Positions 46,225-54,699 of a stretch of DNA of 64,000 bases are shown here, in pieces. The notes under the pieces are model-generated. The model made no database searches. It saw nothing but the letters and a program-made list of their open reading frames with translations, and was not told where the DNA came from. Numbering within the stretch: position 1 is the first letter of the stretch; each line of letters starts with the position of its first letter. The stretch spans positions 62,001 to 126,000 of the forward strand of contig NZ_JAFJSY010000008.1 in NCBI RefSeq assembly GCF_019857225.1, given 5' to 3'. The position numbers were made by a program, and so were the translations under genes. The stretch is from Streptomyces plumbidurans. GTDB lineage: Bacteria; Actinomycetota; Actinomycetes; Streptomycetales; Streptomycetaceae.

Positions 46225-46238
46225 CCTCATAGATGAGG
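46225..46238. promoter_or_regulatory. Candidate TetR operator upstream of aldehyde dehydrogenase
   Basis: CCTCAT-AG-ATGAGG is a perfect 6-bp inverted repeat in the 134-base divergent region between the TetR and dehydrogenase genes. Confidence 0.5.
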
Positions 46239-46315
46239 CAAGCTTGAATCTAAGTGCTACATTGATGTGACAGATAACTACAACGTCAGGCTTCCACAGA
46301 AACCCGGGAGACCAA

Positions 46316-47758
46316 GTGATCACCTACGACCGTCTCTTCATCGCCGGCTCCTGGACCGAGCCGAGCGATCCCGAACTGCTCGACATCCTGTCCCCGCACG
46401 ACCGGACACTCGTCGGACGCGCGGCGCAGGCGCGGCCCGCCGACGTCGACCGCGCCGTGGCCGCCGCCCGCGCCGCCTTCGACGAGGGCCCCTGGCCCCG
46501 CATTGCACCGGCGGAGCGCATCGCGGTCGTCCGGCGGCTCAATGCGCTGCGCGAGGCCGACGGCGAGAAGATCGCCGCTCTCATCTCCGCCGAGAACGGC
46601 TCGGCCACCTGGTTCACGCGGGCCGGACAGCCGGGACTGAGCCGGCAGGCCGGCGCCTACCTCAAGGCGGCCGAGGAGTTCGGCTGGGAGGAGACCCTCG
46701 CGCCCACCGATCCGGCCTCCCCCACGCGCAGCGTGCTGCGCCGCGAGGCGATCGGTGTCGTGGCGGCCGTCATTCCGTGGAACTCGCCGTTCTCCGCGGC
46801 CATGGCGAAGATCCTCCCGGCCCTGCTGGCGGGCAACACGGTCGTGCTCAAGGTGTCCCCCGAGAACTCGCTGAGCATGGGATTCCTCGCCGAACTGCTG
46901 GAGCGGACCGGTCTGCCCGAGGGAGTGATCAGCGTCCTTCCCGCCGATCGGGAGACCAGCGAGTACCTGGTGTCGCACCGGGACGTCGACAAGATCGCGT
47001 TCACCGGCTCGACCCGGGCCGGTCGCCGGATCGCCTCCATCGCGGGCGAGCAACTGAAGCGGGTCAGCCTGGAGTTGGGCGGCAAGTCGGCCGCCCTCAT
47101 CCTGCCCGACGCCGACGTGGACAAGGCCGTACAGGGACTGAAATTCGCCTCGCTGCTCAACAACGGCGAGGCATGCATCGCCCAGACCCGCATCCTCGCC
47201 CCGCGCAGCCGCTACGAGGAGGTCGTCACCGCGCTCAAGGATCTGGTGGAGTCGCTGAAGGTCGGCGACCCGAACGACCCCGACACCTTCATCGGCCCGA
47301 TGGTCCGGCCGGACCAGCAGCAGCGCGTACGGGACTACATCGAACTCGGCATCAAGGAGGGCGCCCGGCTCGTCACCGGCGGCCCGGACATCCCCCCGGG
47401 GCTGGAGGGCGGCAACTACGTCACGCCGACCGTGTTCGCCGACGTCGACAACTCGATGCGGATCGCCCAGGAGGAGATCTTCGGCCCGGTCCTCGTCGTC
47501 ATCGCCTACGACGACGAGGACGACGCGGTACGGATCGCCAACGACTCCGAGTACGGGCTCTCGGGCGGGGTGTGGTCCGCCGACCAGGCCCGCGCGCTCG
47601 ACGTCGCGCGCCGGCTGAGGACCGGCACGGTCACGGTCAACGGTGCGCCCATCGCCTTCGACGGGCCGTTCGGCGGCTACAAGGCCAGTGGGATCGGCCG
47701 GGAGTACGGAGCGGTCGGTCTCTCGCAGTACGTCGAGTACAAGACCGTCACGCTCTGA
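46316..47758 (+). CDS. NAD(P)-dependent aldehyde dehydrogenase
   Basis: This 480-residue protein carries all class motifs: IPWNSPFSAAMAKILPALLAGN, FTGSTRAG for cofactor binding, the general base in LELGGKS (Glu253) and the catalytic cysteine in NNGEACIAQTRI (Cys287). It oxidises an aldehyde to the acid in the cytoplasm; the substrate is unknown. GTG 46316 follows GGGAG. It is divergent from a TetR gene and followed, 70 bases on, by a 74-residue peptide gene. Confidence 0.92.
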   Translation: MITYDRLFIAGSWTEPSDPELLDILSPHDRTLVGRAAQARPADVDRAVAAARAAFDEGPWPRIAPAERIAVVRRLNALREADGEKIAALISAENGSATWFTRAGQPGLSRQAGAYLKAAEEFGWEETLAPTDPASPTRSVLRREAIGVVAAVIPWNSPFSAAMAKILPALLAGNTVVLKVSPENSLSMGFLAELLERTGLPEGVISVLPADRETSEYLVSHRDVDKIAFTGSTRAGRRIASIAGEQLKRVSLELGGKSAALILPDADVDKAVQGLKFASLLNNGEACIAQTRILAPRSRYEEVVTALKDLVESLKVGDPNDPDTFIGPMVRPDQQQRVRDYIELGIKEGARLVTGGPDIPPGLEGGNYVTPTVFADVDNSMRIAQEEIFGPVLVVIAYDDEDDAVRIANDSEYGLSGGVWSADQARALDVARRLRTGTVTVNGAPIAFDGPFGGYKASGIGREYGAVGLSQYVEYKTVTL

Positions 47759-47828
47759 ACGGGGCCGCGGGATACGGGCCAACCGACCAAGCAGACTCCA
47801 TCCGCCAACCACCGAGCGGGAGTTGACC

Positions 47829-48053
47829 ATGGAAAATCGCACCGTCACCGACACCATCACCGTCATTGACAGCGACACCGACAGCGCCGCAGCATCGCGC
47901 CGCGCACGATTCGGCGAGCTGCCCGAGCGCGTCCGCTTCGAGGACATGGTCGAGGAGATGCCGGCGACGGCACCCGACCCGGCGCGGGACGCCCACGACC
48001 CCGAGGCGCCCTGGGCGAGCTTCTCCTGCCTCGCCCTCGACCTGGGCCTCTGA
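47829..48053 (+). CDS. Small acidic protein of unknown function (74 residues)
   Basis: This 74-residue protein has a Thr/Asp-rich head (MENRTVTDTITVIDSDTD), a basic patch (SRRARFGELPERVRF), an acidic helix (EDMVEEMP) and a C-terminal WASFSCLALDLGL with a single Cys. There is no signal peptide. ATG 47829 with a weak GAG site fits; codon use matches the neighbours. I do not recognise the family. The leader-plus-tail shape recalls peptide precursors, but no modification enzyme other than the dehydrogenase is adjacent, so that remains speculation. It is probably cotranscribed with the dehydrogenase gene. Confidence 0.6.
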   Translation: MENRTVTDTITVIDSDTDSAAASRRARFGELPERVRFEDMVEEMPATAPDPARDAHDPEAPWASFSCLALDLGL

Positions 48054-48121
48054 CCCCGACCGCCTCACCCGATCGGTCCGCCCGGCGCGAAATAGGCCGC
48101 CAGGGCAGGCACGGTGACTGC

Positions 48122-48409
48122 ATGAACACTGCAGAGCGCAACCACCGCGAAACCCTCCGTGACTCCGAGAAAGCCGGCCCCCGCATTCCGCGAATAGCCG
48201 CGGTCGGTGCCGCACTGGGCCTCGCCTGTGCGGCCCTGGCGGGAGCCACCTCGCCCGCCCTGGCGGCGGCGTCCCACCTGAACGGCACCGCCAAGGCCAC
48301 GGCCGACCACCGCCAGGACGAGCGCGGGGCCGCCCGCGGTCACGGCGGCTGGGACGACGACGACGGCGACGACTGCGACGGCCTCATCGTCCTCATCTGC
48401 CACGGATAA
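48122..48409 (+). CDS. Small secreted protein with Asp-rich C-terminus
   Basis: This 95-residue protein has a signal peptide (hydrophobic core AAVGAALGLACAALAGA, cleavage near ALAAA). The mature part of about 45 residues is basic and His-rich, then an Asp-rich stretch (GGWDDDDGDDCDG), ending LIVLICHG with two cysteines. A disulfide and metal binding through the Asp cluster are plausible. I recognise no named family. A strong terminator follows at 48433-48484. Confidence 0.65.
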   Translation: MNTAERNHRETLRDSEKAGPRIPRIAAVGAALGLACAALAGATSPALAAASHLNGTAKATADHRQDERGAARGHGGWDDDDGDDCDGLIVLICHG

Positions 48410-48432
48410 CTGCCCGTAGTTCGACCCCCGCC

Positions 48433-48484
48433 CCGAGCCCCGTGTCCCGCCCATCGCCACAGATGTGCGGGATACGGGGCTCGG
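48433..48484 (+). terminator. Strong terminator hairpin
   Basis: An 18-bp stem (48433-48450 with 48467-48484, one G-T wobble) and a 16-base loop lie 23 bases after the secreted-protein gene. It also insulates the membrane-protein gene that starts at 48633. No other gene is seen in 48410-48632. Confidence 0.75.
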
Positions 48485-48632
48485 TCGCGTTCCGGGTCAC
48501 TGCCGCGCGGCGCGGTCGTGGGGGTCGGCGCCGCGGGAATGCCCTCGGCCGTCGCCTTGTCGTACTAGACACCTGATCAGCCCCGCATCCCAGGAGTCAT
48601 GCGGGCACCGCAGAGCGAACGGAGCAGGCGAC

Positions 48633-49139
48633 GTGAGCGACCTGAAGGCCGGCAGTCCGCAAGGGGCCGCTCCCGGCGCGTCGCCCGAGCTGCTCGAACG
48701 GATCCGCCGGCACCGACGGCACACCCTGGAACTGCTGACGGTGTGCGCCGTCGCGCTCGTCCCGTGGACCGTACTGCTCGCGCTGACGCTGCCGTCCGGC
48801 TACAAGGTGCACCACTGGCGTGTGGCCTGGGTGGGATTCGACGTCCTGCTTCTGATCGCGATGGCCTCGACGGTGCTGCTCGGCTGGCTGCGGCACCGCG
48901 CCGTGATCGTGGCGGGGCTGGCGACGGCGGTGCTGTTGATCGGTGACGCGTGGTTCGACGTCTCGCTCTCCTTCGGCACCTCCGAGGTGTGGCCGGCGGC
49001 GGCGCTCGCGGTGTTCGGCGAACTGCCGCTGGCGGGCTACCTCATGCACCGTGTGATGCGGATGATCTCCCTCGCGCAGTGGCCGTACCCCGAAAAAACG
49101 ATCACCGGCGAACCGCAGGGCGGGACCCGCGCCCGCTGA
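48633..49139 (+). CDS. Small integral membrane protein, unknown function
   Basis: This 168-residue protein has four predicted transmembrane helices (LLTVCAVALVPWTVLLALTL, VGFDVLLLIAMASTVLLGWL, AVIVAGLATAVLLIGDAWFDV, VWPAAALAVFGELPLAGYL). It is widespread in Streptomyces, as I recall, but unnamed. GTG 48633 is chosen with GGAG eight bases upstream; the frame is open to 48465 but the upstream residues look noncoding. Confidence 0.7.
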   Translation: MSDLKAGSPQGAAPGASPELLERIRRHRRHTLELLTVCAVALVPWTVLLALTLPSGYKVHHWRVAWVGFDVLLLIAMASTVLLGWLRHRAVIVAGLATAVLLIGDAWFDVSLSFGTSEVWPAAALAVFGELPLAGYLMHRVMRMISLAQWPYPEKTITGEPQGGTRAR

Positions 49140-49145
49140 GCGGGC

Positions 49146-49538
49146 TCATGAGCCGCGCGTGCCGAGGAAGTGCGCGGCCAGCCGTTTCGGGGCCTGTACG
49201 AGCCATGCCTCCGTGATCACTTCCTTGAGCTCGGCGGAGCCGATCCGGTCGAGGCGGACCAACACCGCCGGATAGCCGTCGAAGTGCGGGGTGGTGAAGT
49301 AGACGTCGGGGTCGGCGGCCACCAGCGCCTCTTTCACGCCGACGTCCGCCACCCGGAGGCCGAGGATCGGCCCGTCGGGTGCGGCATCGCCGAGCGCCTC
49401 GCGGTCCGGGCCCCGCAGCGGCCGTTCCCAGACGAACAGTTTGTCCTTGACCCGCCACTGCGGCAGTTCACGGGAGATCCGTTCGCTGGTCTCGGGGAGG
49501 CCGAGCGCGATGCTGCGGACTTCGTCCCAGGTTGCCAT
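49146..49538 (-). CDS. MmcQ/YjbR-family protein
   Basis: This 130-residue protein has the YjbR fold signatures: WDEVRSIALGLPETSERISR, VWERPLRG, YFTTPHFDGYPAVLVRL and LKEVITEAWLVQAPKRLA. The family resembles a DNA-binding fold but its function is unproven. ATG 49538 starts the conserved region; the frame continues to 49724 through a tandem repeat and is not supported there. It is convergent with the four-helix membrane-protein gene. Confidence 0.85.
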   Translation of the reverse strand: MATWDEVRSIALGLPETSERISRELPQWRVKDKLFVWERPLRGPDREALGDAAPDGPILGLRVADVGVKEALVAADPDVYFTTPHFDGYPAVLVRLDRIGSAELKEVITEAWLVQAPKRLAAHFLGTRGS

Positions 49539-49603
49539 CTGTCGACCGTAGTCCAGGGGGGCTTCTCCCGCGACGCATTCGTGGATCGGAAGCCGTCGCG
49601 GAG

Positions 49604-49687
49604 CAGCCGTAGCCGATCGCGCGCTGCAGCCGTAGCCGATCGGTCGCGGATCAGCCGTAGCCGATTGGTCGCGGATCAGCCGTAGCC
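49604..49687. repeat. Four tandem 23-25-bp repeats
   Basis: Copies starting at 49604, 49627, 49652 and 49677 (the last truncated) share CAGCCGTAGCC. Copies 2 and 3 (25 bp) differ by one base. They occupy the divergent region between the YjbR and DUF4177 genes. No function is apparent. Confidence 0.85.
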
Positions 49688-49777
49688 CTTTAAAGGCGAA
49701 CCGCTGTGCCGTGGACCGTCGCACCGTGATTGGCTGGTGCCCGCACCGCCGCCGACGTACAGGAGGACACCGCAGCC

Positions 49778-49993
49778 ATGAGTCACGCCTACAGCTATGA
49801 GTACAAGGTCGTCTCGTTCAGGGAGTCGCTGATCGGTGACGCGCTGGACAGCGACAAGCTGGAGAAGGTCCTCAACAAGCATGCCGAGGACGGCTGGGGC
49901 CTGAAGGCGATCACCTCGGCCGACGTCAAGGGGCGCATAGGGCCCGGAGCGGTCGAGGGTCTCCTCCTCACCTTCGAGCGGCCGCGCGCCTGA
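49778..49993 (+). CDS. DUF4177-type small protein
   Basis: This 71-residue protein starts SYEYKVVSFRESLIG, with NKHAEDGWGLKAITSADVKGRIGPGAVEGLLLTFERP following. The combination of a YEYKVV start and a (D/E)GW(E/G)L core is characteristic of DUF4177. The function is unknown. AGGAGG lies at 49761-49766, 11 bases from ATG 49778. It stands alone. Confidence 0.75.
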   Translation: MSHAYSYEYKVVSFRESLIGDALDSDKLEKVLNKHAEDGWGLKAITSADVKGRIGPGAVEGLLLTFERPRA

Positions 49994-50046
49994 CACCGGC
50001 ACACCGCTCATGCCTCAGGGTCCGCGCGTGCTGCGCGGACCCTGCT

Positions 50047-50979
50047 TCATGCCGCCGGGCCGGTTGCTTCGGCGTCGAGGGCGGACGCGCGGAGGGCGGC
50101 TGCCACGCGCAGGACCGGTTCGGCCGGCGGGTGCGGCAGCCGCGCCAGCAGCAGGCGCCGCTGTTCCTGTGGTCCGCCGCGGACCGGCAGGATGCGTACG
50201 CCCGGAGGTGCGGCGGTGGCGAGAGAGGCGGGCACGGTGGTCAGCCCGCAACCGGCGCCGACGAGACGGAGTTTGGCCAGCCAGTCGCGCGCGGTGTGGG
50301 CGATCTCGGGCCGCTCGTCCAGGCCCGGCCACACACCCATCAGCCGGTCCTCACCGGAGCCGGTGCTCGCGACCCAGCGCTGTCCGCGCAGATCGGCCAC
50401 GTCGACGTAGTCGCCGCGGGCGAGAGGGTGCGTGGCGGGCACCGCGAGGCACAGGGCCCGTTCGGTGAGCGTCTGCAGCGCCAGCGGGGGCGATTCCGTG
50501 TCCGGCGGGCGAAAGGGCGGCGCCGAGGCGAGCAGTGCCAGGTCCAGGCTGCCGGCCCGCAGGGCGCGCACCAGTGCCGGGGTGGTGCCTTCCCGTGTGA
50601 CGACATCGAGGCCGGGGTCGGTGCGGCGCAGCGCGGCCAAAGCCGTGGGCACCAGGACGGCACCGGCGCTGGGAAACCATCCCAGGCGGACCGTGCCGGC
50701 CTGTTCCGGCAGGCCGGACAGCTCGCGTGCGGTGGCCTCGATCTCGTCGAGCACGACCGTCGCCCGGCGCATCACGACCCGGCCCGCCGCGGTCAGCCGC
50801 ACGCCGTCACGCCGCCGTTCCAGGAGTTGCGCGCCCGCCGCGCGCTCGATCGCGGCGATCTGCCGCGACACCGCCGACTGGGTGTATCCCAGCGACGCAG
50901 CTGCCGCGGTGAAGGTTCCCTGTTCGGCCACCGCACGCAGCACACGCAGTGCGGTCAGCGAGACATCGGTGAAGTCCAT
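50047..50979 (-). CDS. LysR-family transcriptional regulator
   Basis: This 310-residue protein has the helix-turn-helix LTALRVLRAVAEQGTFTAAAASLGYTQSAVSRQIAAIE and a co-inducer domain. ATG 50979 begins the domain; the frame extends to 51033 without support. No clear Shine-Dalgarno site is seen. It is divergent from the FAD oxidoreductase gene across a 54-bp tandem repeat. Confidence 0.9.
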   Translation of the reverse strand: MDFTDVSLTALRVLRAVAEQGTFTAAAASLGYTQSAVSRQIAAIERAAGAQLLERRRDGVRLTAAGRVVMRRATVVLDEIEATARELSGLPEQAGTVRLGWFPSAGAVLVPTALAALRRTDPGLDVVTREGTTPALVRALRAGSLDLALLASAPPFRPPDTESPPLALQTLTERALCLAVPATHPLARGDYVDVADLRGQRWVASTGSGEDRLMGVWPGLDERPEIAHTARDWLAKLRLVGAGCGLTTVPASLATAAPPGVRILPVRGGPQEQRRLLLARLPHPPAEPVLRVAAALRASALDAEATGPAA

Positions 50980-51049
50980 GACGAGTACGCATATCAGACG
51001 CGCCCGGCCGTCGCCTGCCGCATGACCGTGCACCTCGGACGGGCCCCCG

Positions 51050-51103
51050 CTCGATCCGCTCGGTCCGCTCGACTAACTCGATCCGGTCGATCCGCTCGAT
51101 CCC
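51050..51103. repeat. Six 9-bp tandem repeats in a divergent promoter region
   Basis: The unit CTCGATCCG (with single-base or few-base variants) occurs six times between the LysR and FAD-oxidoreductase genes. The array ends 16 bases before the oxidoreductase ATG at 51120. It could change spacing of the promoter or act as repeated binding sites. Confidence 0.8.
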
Positions 51104-51119
51104 GGGGAAACAACTCACC

Positions 51120-52574
51120 ATGTCGAAGATCCTGGTGCTCGGAGCTGCCCTCGGCGGCCTGCAGACAGCCCTGTTGCTCGCCGGGGACGGCCACCGGGTG
51201 ACCGTCCTGGAACGGGATGCGCACCGGGCGCCGGCGGACGCGGAGTCCGCGTGGTCGCGCTGGCGGCGTCCCGGGATCCCGCAGATGCAGCAGACCCACC
51301 TCCCGCTCGCCCGCTGGCTTCAGCTGGCCGAGGCGCATCTGCCGGAGCTGGTGGGGCGGATGACGGCGGCCGGCGCTGTCCGTATGAACGTCGTGGCGCC
51401 CGAGCCGGGACTGCGCGGATCGCTCCGGGCCGGCGACGAGCGGTTCGACACCCTTGCCGCCAGGCGCTCCCTGCTCGAAGCGGCCGCGACCGAGGCGGCC
51501 GAGGCGGCCGGCATCGACATCCGGCGGGGCGTGGCCTGCCGAGGGCTGCACAGGTCCAATCGAGGGCTGCACAGCTCAGGTGACGCCGGGACCTCCGGTC
51601 GCGCCCGCTCCGGTCGGCAGCGCCCCGTCCATGTCACCGGAGTGGAGACGAACGAGGGCACGCTGACTGCCGATCTCGTCGTCGACTGCACCGGGCGCCG
51701 CTCCCAACTGCCCTCCTGGCTGCGGGACATCGGCGTGCGGGAGGTGGGCGAGGAACGCGGGCGGCGCGGATTCGTCTACTACAGCCGCTACTTCCGCTCG
51801 GCCGACGGCGCCCTGCCGACCTCCACCTTCCCGCTGGTGGTGGAACACGGCTCGCTCGGCCTGCTGCGCATCCCGGCCGACCACGGCAGCTACTCGGTCT
51901 GCCTGGTCAGCCGCGGCGACGACCTGCAACTACGGCATCTCCTGCGGCGGGAGGCCGCTTGGAGCGCGGCCGTACGTCAGTTCCCCGGCGCGGAACTCTG
52001 GCTCGACGGGCACCCCTTGACCGACGGTGTGCGGATCATGGCGGGCCTGTCCGACCGGAAGAGGAACCTCTACGACACCGAACAGCCCCTGGTCACCGGG
52101 GTGGTGGCGGTCGGCGACTCCTGGGCCTTCACGGTGCCGACCGTGGGCCGCGGTCTGACGATGAGTCTGCAGCACGGTCTGGTGCTGCGTGACGCCCTGC
52201 GGCGGACGGGGACCGGCGAACCCGAGGACCTGGTGGCCGAGTTCGGGCGTGCGACCAACGACGGCCTCGCCCCGGTCTACCGCCGGACCACGTTCTACAC
52301 GCATCACCGGCTGGCCGAGATGGACGCGCACGCGGCCGGCCTGCCGTACCGCGATCCCGACTGGAGCCGCAGCCGTGCCCTCGTACGCCTGGCCCAGCGC
52401 GACCCGGACGCACTGCGGGCGGAGCGGGCCGCAGCACACCTTCTGCCCGGCGCGCGGGAGGAGCTGCGGGCGCCCGCCCTCGCGGACGCCGTGGCGCGTC
52501 TCGTCCCCGAGGTGGAACAGGACCTGCCGCCCGGCCCTTCACGGGCGGAACTGCTCGCCGCCATCGGCGGCTGA
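51120..52574 (+). CDS. FAD-dependent monooxygenase/oxidoreductase
   Basis: This 484-residue protein has an N-terminal FAD-binding beta-alpha-beta (ILVLGAALGGLQTALLLAG, ending in Glu of VTVLERD) and a second FAD contact in GVVAVGDSWAFTVPTVGRGL, as in the aromatic hydroxylase/epoxidase group. It probably hydroxylates or epoxidises a small molecule with NAD(P)H. It is presumably controlled by the divergent LysR protein. Confidence 0.85.
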   Translation: MSKILVLGAALGGLQTALLLAGDGHRVTVLERDAHRAPADAESAWSRWRRPGIPQMQQTHLPLARWLQLAEAHLPELVGRMTAAGAVRMNVVAPEPGLRGSLRAGDERFDTLAARRSLLEAAATEAAEAAGIDIRRGVACRGLHRSNRGLHSSGDAGTSGRARSGRQRPVHVTGVETNEGTLTADLVVDCTGRRSQLPSWLRDIGVREVGEERGRRGFVYYSRYFRSADGALPTSTFPLVVEHGSLGLLRIPADHGSYSVCLVSRGDDLQLRHLLRREAAWSAAVRQFPGAELWLDGHPLTDGVRIMAGLSDRKRNLYDTEQPLVTGVVAVGDSWAFTVPTVGRGLTMSLQHGLVLRDALRRTGTGEPEDLVAEFGRATNDGLAPVYRRTTFYTHHRLAEMDAHAAGLPYRDPDWSRSRALVRLAQRDPDALRAERAAAHLLPGAREELRAPALADAVARLVPEVEQDLPPGPSRAELLAAIGG

Positions 52575-52591
52575 CGGCTCGTTCACGGGCA

Positions 52592-52636
52592 ACGGATCGG
52601 TCGCCAGTCATTAGTACGGATCGGTCCCCAGTCATT
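52592..52636 (+). repeat. Direct repeat of 21 bp downstream of the oxidoreductase gene
   Basis: Two copies (52592-52612 and 52616-52636) with 20 of 21 bases identical and three bases between, in the 153-base gap before the hemerythrin gene. Confidence 0.75.
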
Positions 52637-52727
52637 GAATGGGCGTTAGCGCTTCGGGGGCCGGGGCACCCGGGGGCCGTGGCGGATCCGGACCGGGATG
52701 TGCCACGTCCGGCTGGAGGTGACAGGC

Positions 52728-53291
52728 ATGGGACATGGTGGAAACGTCGTCGACGAGCTGATGACCGACCATCGCGAGGTCGAGGAGCTCTTCGGCCGCA
52801 TCGAGGCGTTGCCGCCCGGTGACAAGAACCGCAAGGTGTACGCCGACCAGGCCACGATCGAGCTGGTCCGGCACTCCGTGGCCGAGGAGGAGTATCTGTA
52901 CCCGGCGGCGCGGAAACACCTGCCCGACGGCGACGCCCTGGCGGACCGGGAGATCGAGGACCACTCGACGGCCGAGCAGATCATGAAGGATCTCGAGAGC
53001 TGCGAGGCCGATGACGCCGAGTTCGACCGGCTCATCGGGCAGTTGATGAGTGACGTCCGCTCGCACATCGCCGACGAGGAGGGGAATCTCTTCCCCCGGC
53101 TGCGGGAGGCGTGCACGCCCGAAGCCCTCGACGAACTGGGCGACAAGATCCGCCAGGCCAAGAAGCTGGCGCCGACCCGTCCGCATCCCTCGGCACCGAA
53201 CACCCCTCCGGCCAACAAGCTGATGGCACCGGGTGCGGGGCTGGTCGACCGGATGCGTGACGCACTCAGCGGCCGCGGCAAGGGGGCGTGA
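52728..53291 (+). CDS. Hemerythrin-like HHE domain protein
   Basis: This 187-residue protein has the metal-binding helices: LMTDHREVEELFGRIE, ELVRHSVAEEEYLYP, DREIEDHSTAEQIMK and HIADEEGNLFPRLRE. It would bind a non-haem di-iron centre and may sense or scavenge O2, NO or H2O2 in the cytoplasm. The C-terminal 40 residues are Pro/Ala-rich. ATG 52728 follows GGAGGTG; the frame opens at 52698. Confidence 0.88.
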   Translation: MGHGGNVVDELMTDHREVEELFGRIEALPPGDKNRKVYADQATIELVRHSVAEEEYLYPAARKHLPDGDALADREIEDHSTAEQIMKDLESCEADDAEFDRLIGQLMSDVRSHIADEEGNLFPRLREACTPEALDELGDKIRQAKKLAPTRPHPSAPNTPPANKLMAPGAGLVDRMRDALSGRGKGA

Positions 53292-53305
53292 GGGGGGCTC
53301 GCGCG

Positions 53306-53911
53306 TCAGGCGGTGAGCGCCTGTCCCGGATTGAGCAGGTCCAGGAGCCGGTCCTGGTGGAGTGCGCTCACGGGCGCGAGCAGGTCCGGGTGGCGCAGCA
53401 ACGCGGCCGCGCGCCGGTCGGTCTCGTCGGGCGCGACTAGGCGCCGGAACCTGACGGGATCACCGGCGGCGCGCCCGCCCTGGGCGAGGCCGGCCACCGC
53501 GAGGCGGGCCAGTTCGGGATCGGTCAGCAGACAGGCCGCCCAGCTCGCCACGACCTCGTCGACCCAGGTGCGCCAGGCGTCGGCGTCCGAGTCGTGGCCG
53601 AGGGGGTCGTCGGCGCCGGAGATCCGGTCGAGGCGGGCCGAGCCGCCGGAGCCCGCGATGCCGACGAGTGCCGCGTCCGCCGGGGTGGGATAGCGCAGCC
53701 ATGCCGCGACCGTGACGGCCTGGCGGGCCTGCACCTCGCACAGGGTCGCGGCCAGCGCGCCGCCCGTCGAGGGGTAGGCGCAGGTCAGCCACTGGGCGGT
53801 CGCCGCGATGAGCGGGGAGAGGTCTGCGAGCACTGCGGGGCCGTCCGTATTGCATGAGGGGGAACAGGAACCGTGAAAAAACGGTAGCCGTGCCTCCGGG
53901 TCGACGACCAT
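53306..53911 (-). CDS. Hypothetical protein
   Basis: This protein has up to 201 residues from ATG 53911, mainly helical and Ala-rich, with cysteines near the start (HGSCSPSCNTDG) and phrases LTDPELARLAVAGLAQGGRAAGD and LLNPGQALTA. I do not recognise it. A GTG at 53833 is a possible alternative start, giving 175 residues. The frame runs to 54178, but only across the divergent DoxX-like gene. It converges on the hemerythrin gene. Confidence 0.55.
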   Translation of the reverse strand: MVVDPEARLPFFHGSCSPSCNTDGPAVLADLSPLIAATAQWLTCAYPSTGGALAATLCEVQARQAVTVAAWLRYPTPADAALVGIAGSGGSARLDRISGADDPLGHDSDADAWRTWVDEVVASWAACLLTDPELARLAVAGLAQGGRAAGDPVRFRRLVAPDETDRRAAALLRHPDLLAPVSALHQDRLLDLLNPGQALTA

Positions 53912-54002
53912 GCCCACGCCGCGTCCGGCTACGTGGCATCGACCACAGCCACTCGGGAACCCGGTGGGTCCCTGTACATCCCCACACTCCGAGGAGAGGC
54001 TC

Positions 54003-54536
54003 ATGAGTCTCCTGCGTCTGGTCGGCCGACCCATGCTCGCCTCCATGTTCGTGGCGGGCGGTATGAACTCGCTGCGCGCTCCCGAACAGGTCGCGCCCGC
54101 TGCGGAGCCCGTCGTCCAGCCGGTCACCGAGCGGGTGCCCCAGCTCCCCGACCGCACCGAGCAGGTCGTACGGCTCAACGGTGCCGTTCAGCTGGTGGCG
54201 GGTCTGCTGCTGGGAAGTGGGCGGCTGCCCCGCCCGGCGGCACTCGCCATCGCGGCCACGCTGGTGCCGACCACCCTTGCGGGTCACCGTTTCTGGGAGG
54301 CGGACGACCCGGACGAGCGCGCTCAGCAGCGGATCCACTTCCTGAAGAACCTGTCGATGCTCGGCGGCCTGCTGATCGCGGCCGACGACACCGCCGGCGC
54401 CCCCTCGCTGGCCTGGCGCGGCCGCCACGCCGCCCATGACCTGCGCAGGGAGGCACATCTGGTGGGCCGGTCGATGCGGGCCACGGCCCGGCCCGCGGCG
54501 ACGGTCGGCGGCGTGAAGGCCAAGCTGGGCCGCTGA
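54003..54536 (+). CDS. DoxX-family membrane protein
   Basis: This 177-residue protein begins LRLVGRPMLASMFVAGGMNSLRAPE and has three or four hydrophobic helices, with VVRLNGAVQLVAGLLLGSGRLPRPAALAIAATLVP matching the DoxX core and an FLKNLSMLGGLLIAADDTAG helix. DoxX-like proteins are linked to thiol redox homeostasis in membranes of actinobacteria. GAGGAGAGG precedes ATG 54003. Confidence 0.82.
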   Translation: MSLLRLVGRPMLASMFVAGGMNSLRAPEQVAPAAEPVVQPVTERVPQLPDRTEQVVRLNGAVQLVAGLLLGSGRLPRPAALAIAATLVPTTLAGHRFWEADDPDERAQQRIHFLKNLSMLGGLLIAADDTAGAPSLAWRGRHAAHDLRREAHLVGRSMRATARPAATVGGVKAKLGR

Positions 54537-54699
54537 TCGCCCGGGCCGACGGCCGAGAGACGGGCCCTGGGGGCGCAAAACGCCGAGGGGGGCCCGACCG
54601 GTCCCCCGTTCCGGTCGTGACCCCCGCGGCTCGTCGAACCTACGTGTCGATCGGACCGGTTGTGAACTGCGTCGATGCCCGCTGAGAAGTCCGCAGGAC

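Noticed and set aside
47829..48409. Ribosomal peptide (RiPP) biosynthetic cluster around the two small proteins
   Set aside because: No lanthionine, lasso, YcaO or radical-SAM maturation gene is nearby. The second small protein has a normal signal peptide. Precursor-like shape alone is not enough.
49604..49687. CRISPR array
   Set aside because: The units are direct tandem copies without unique spacers, and there are no cas genes in the window.
51120..52574. Part of a secondary-metabolite cluster
   Set aside because: A single FAD oxidoreductase with a LysR gene has no synthase, carrier or tailoring partners around it.
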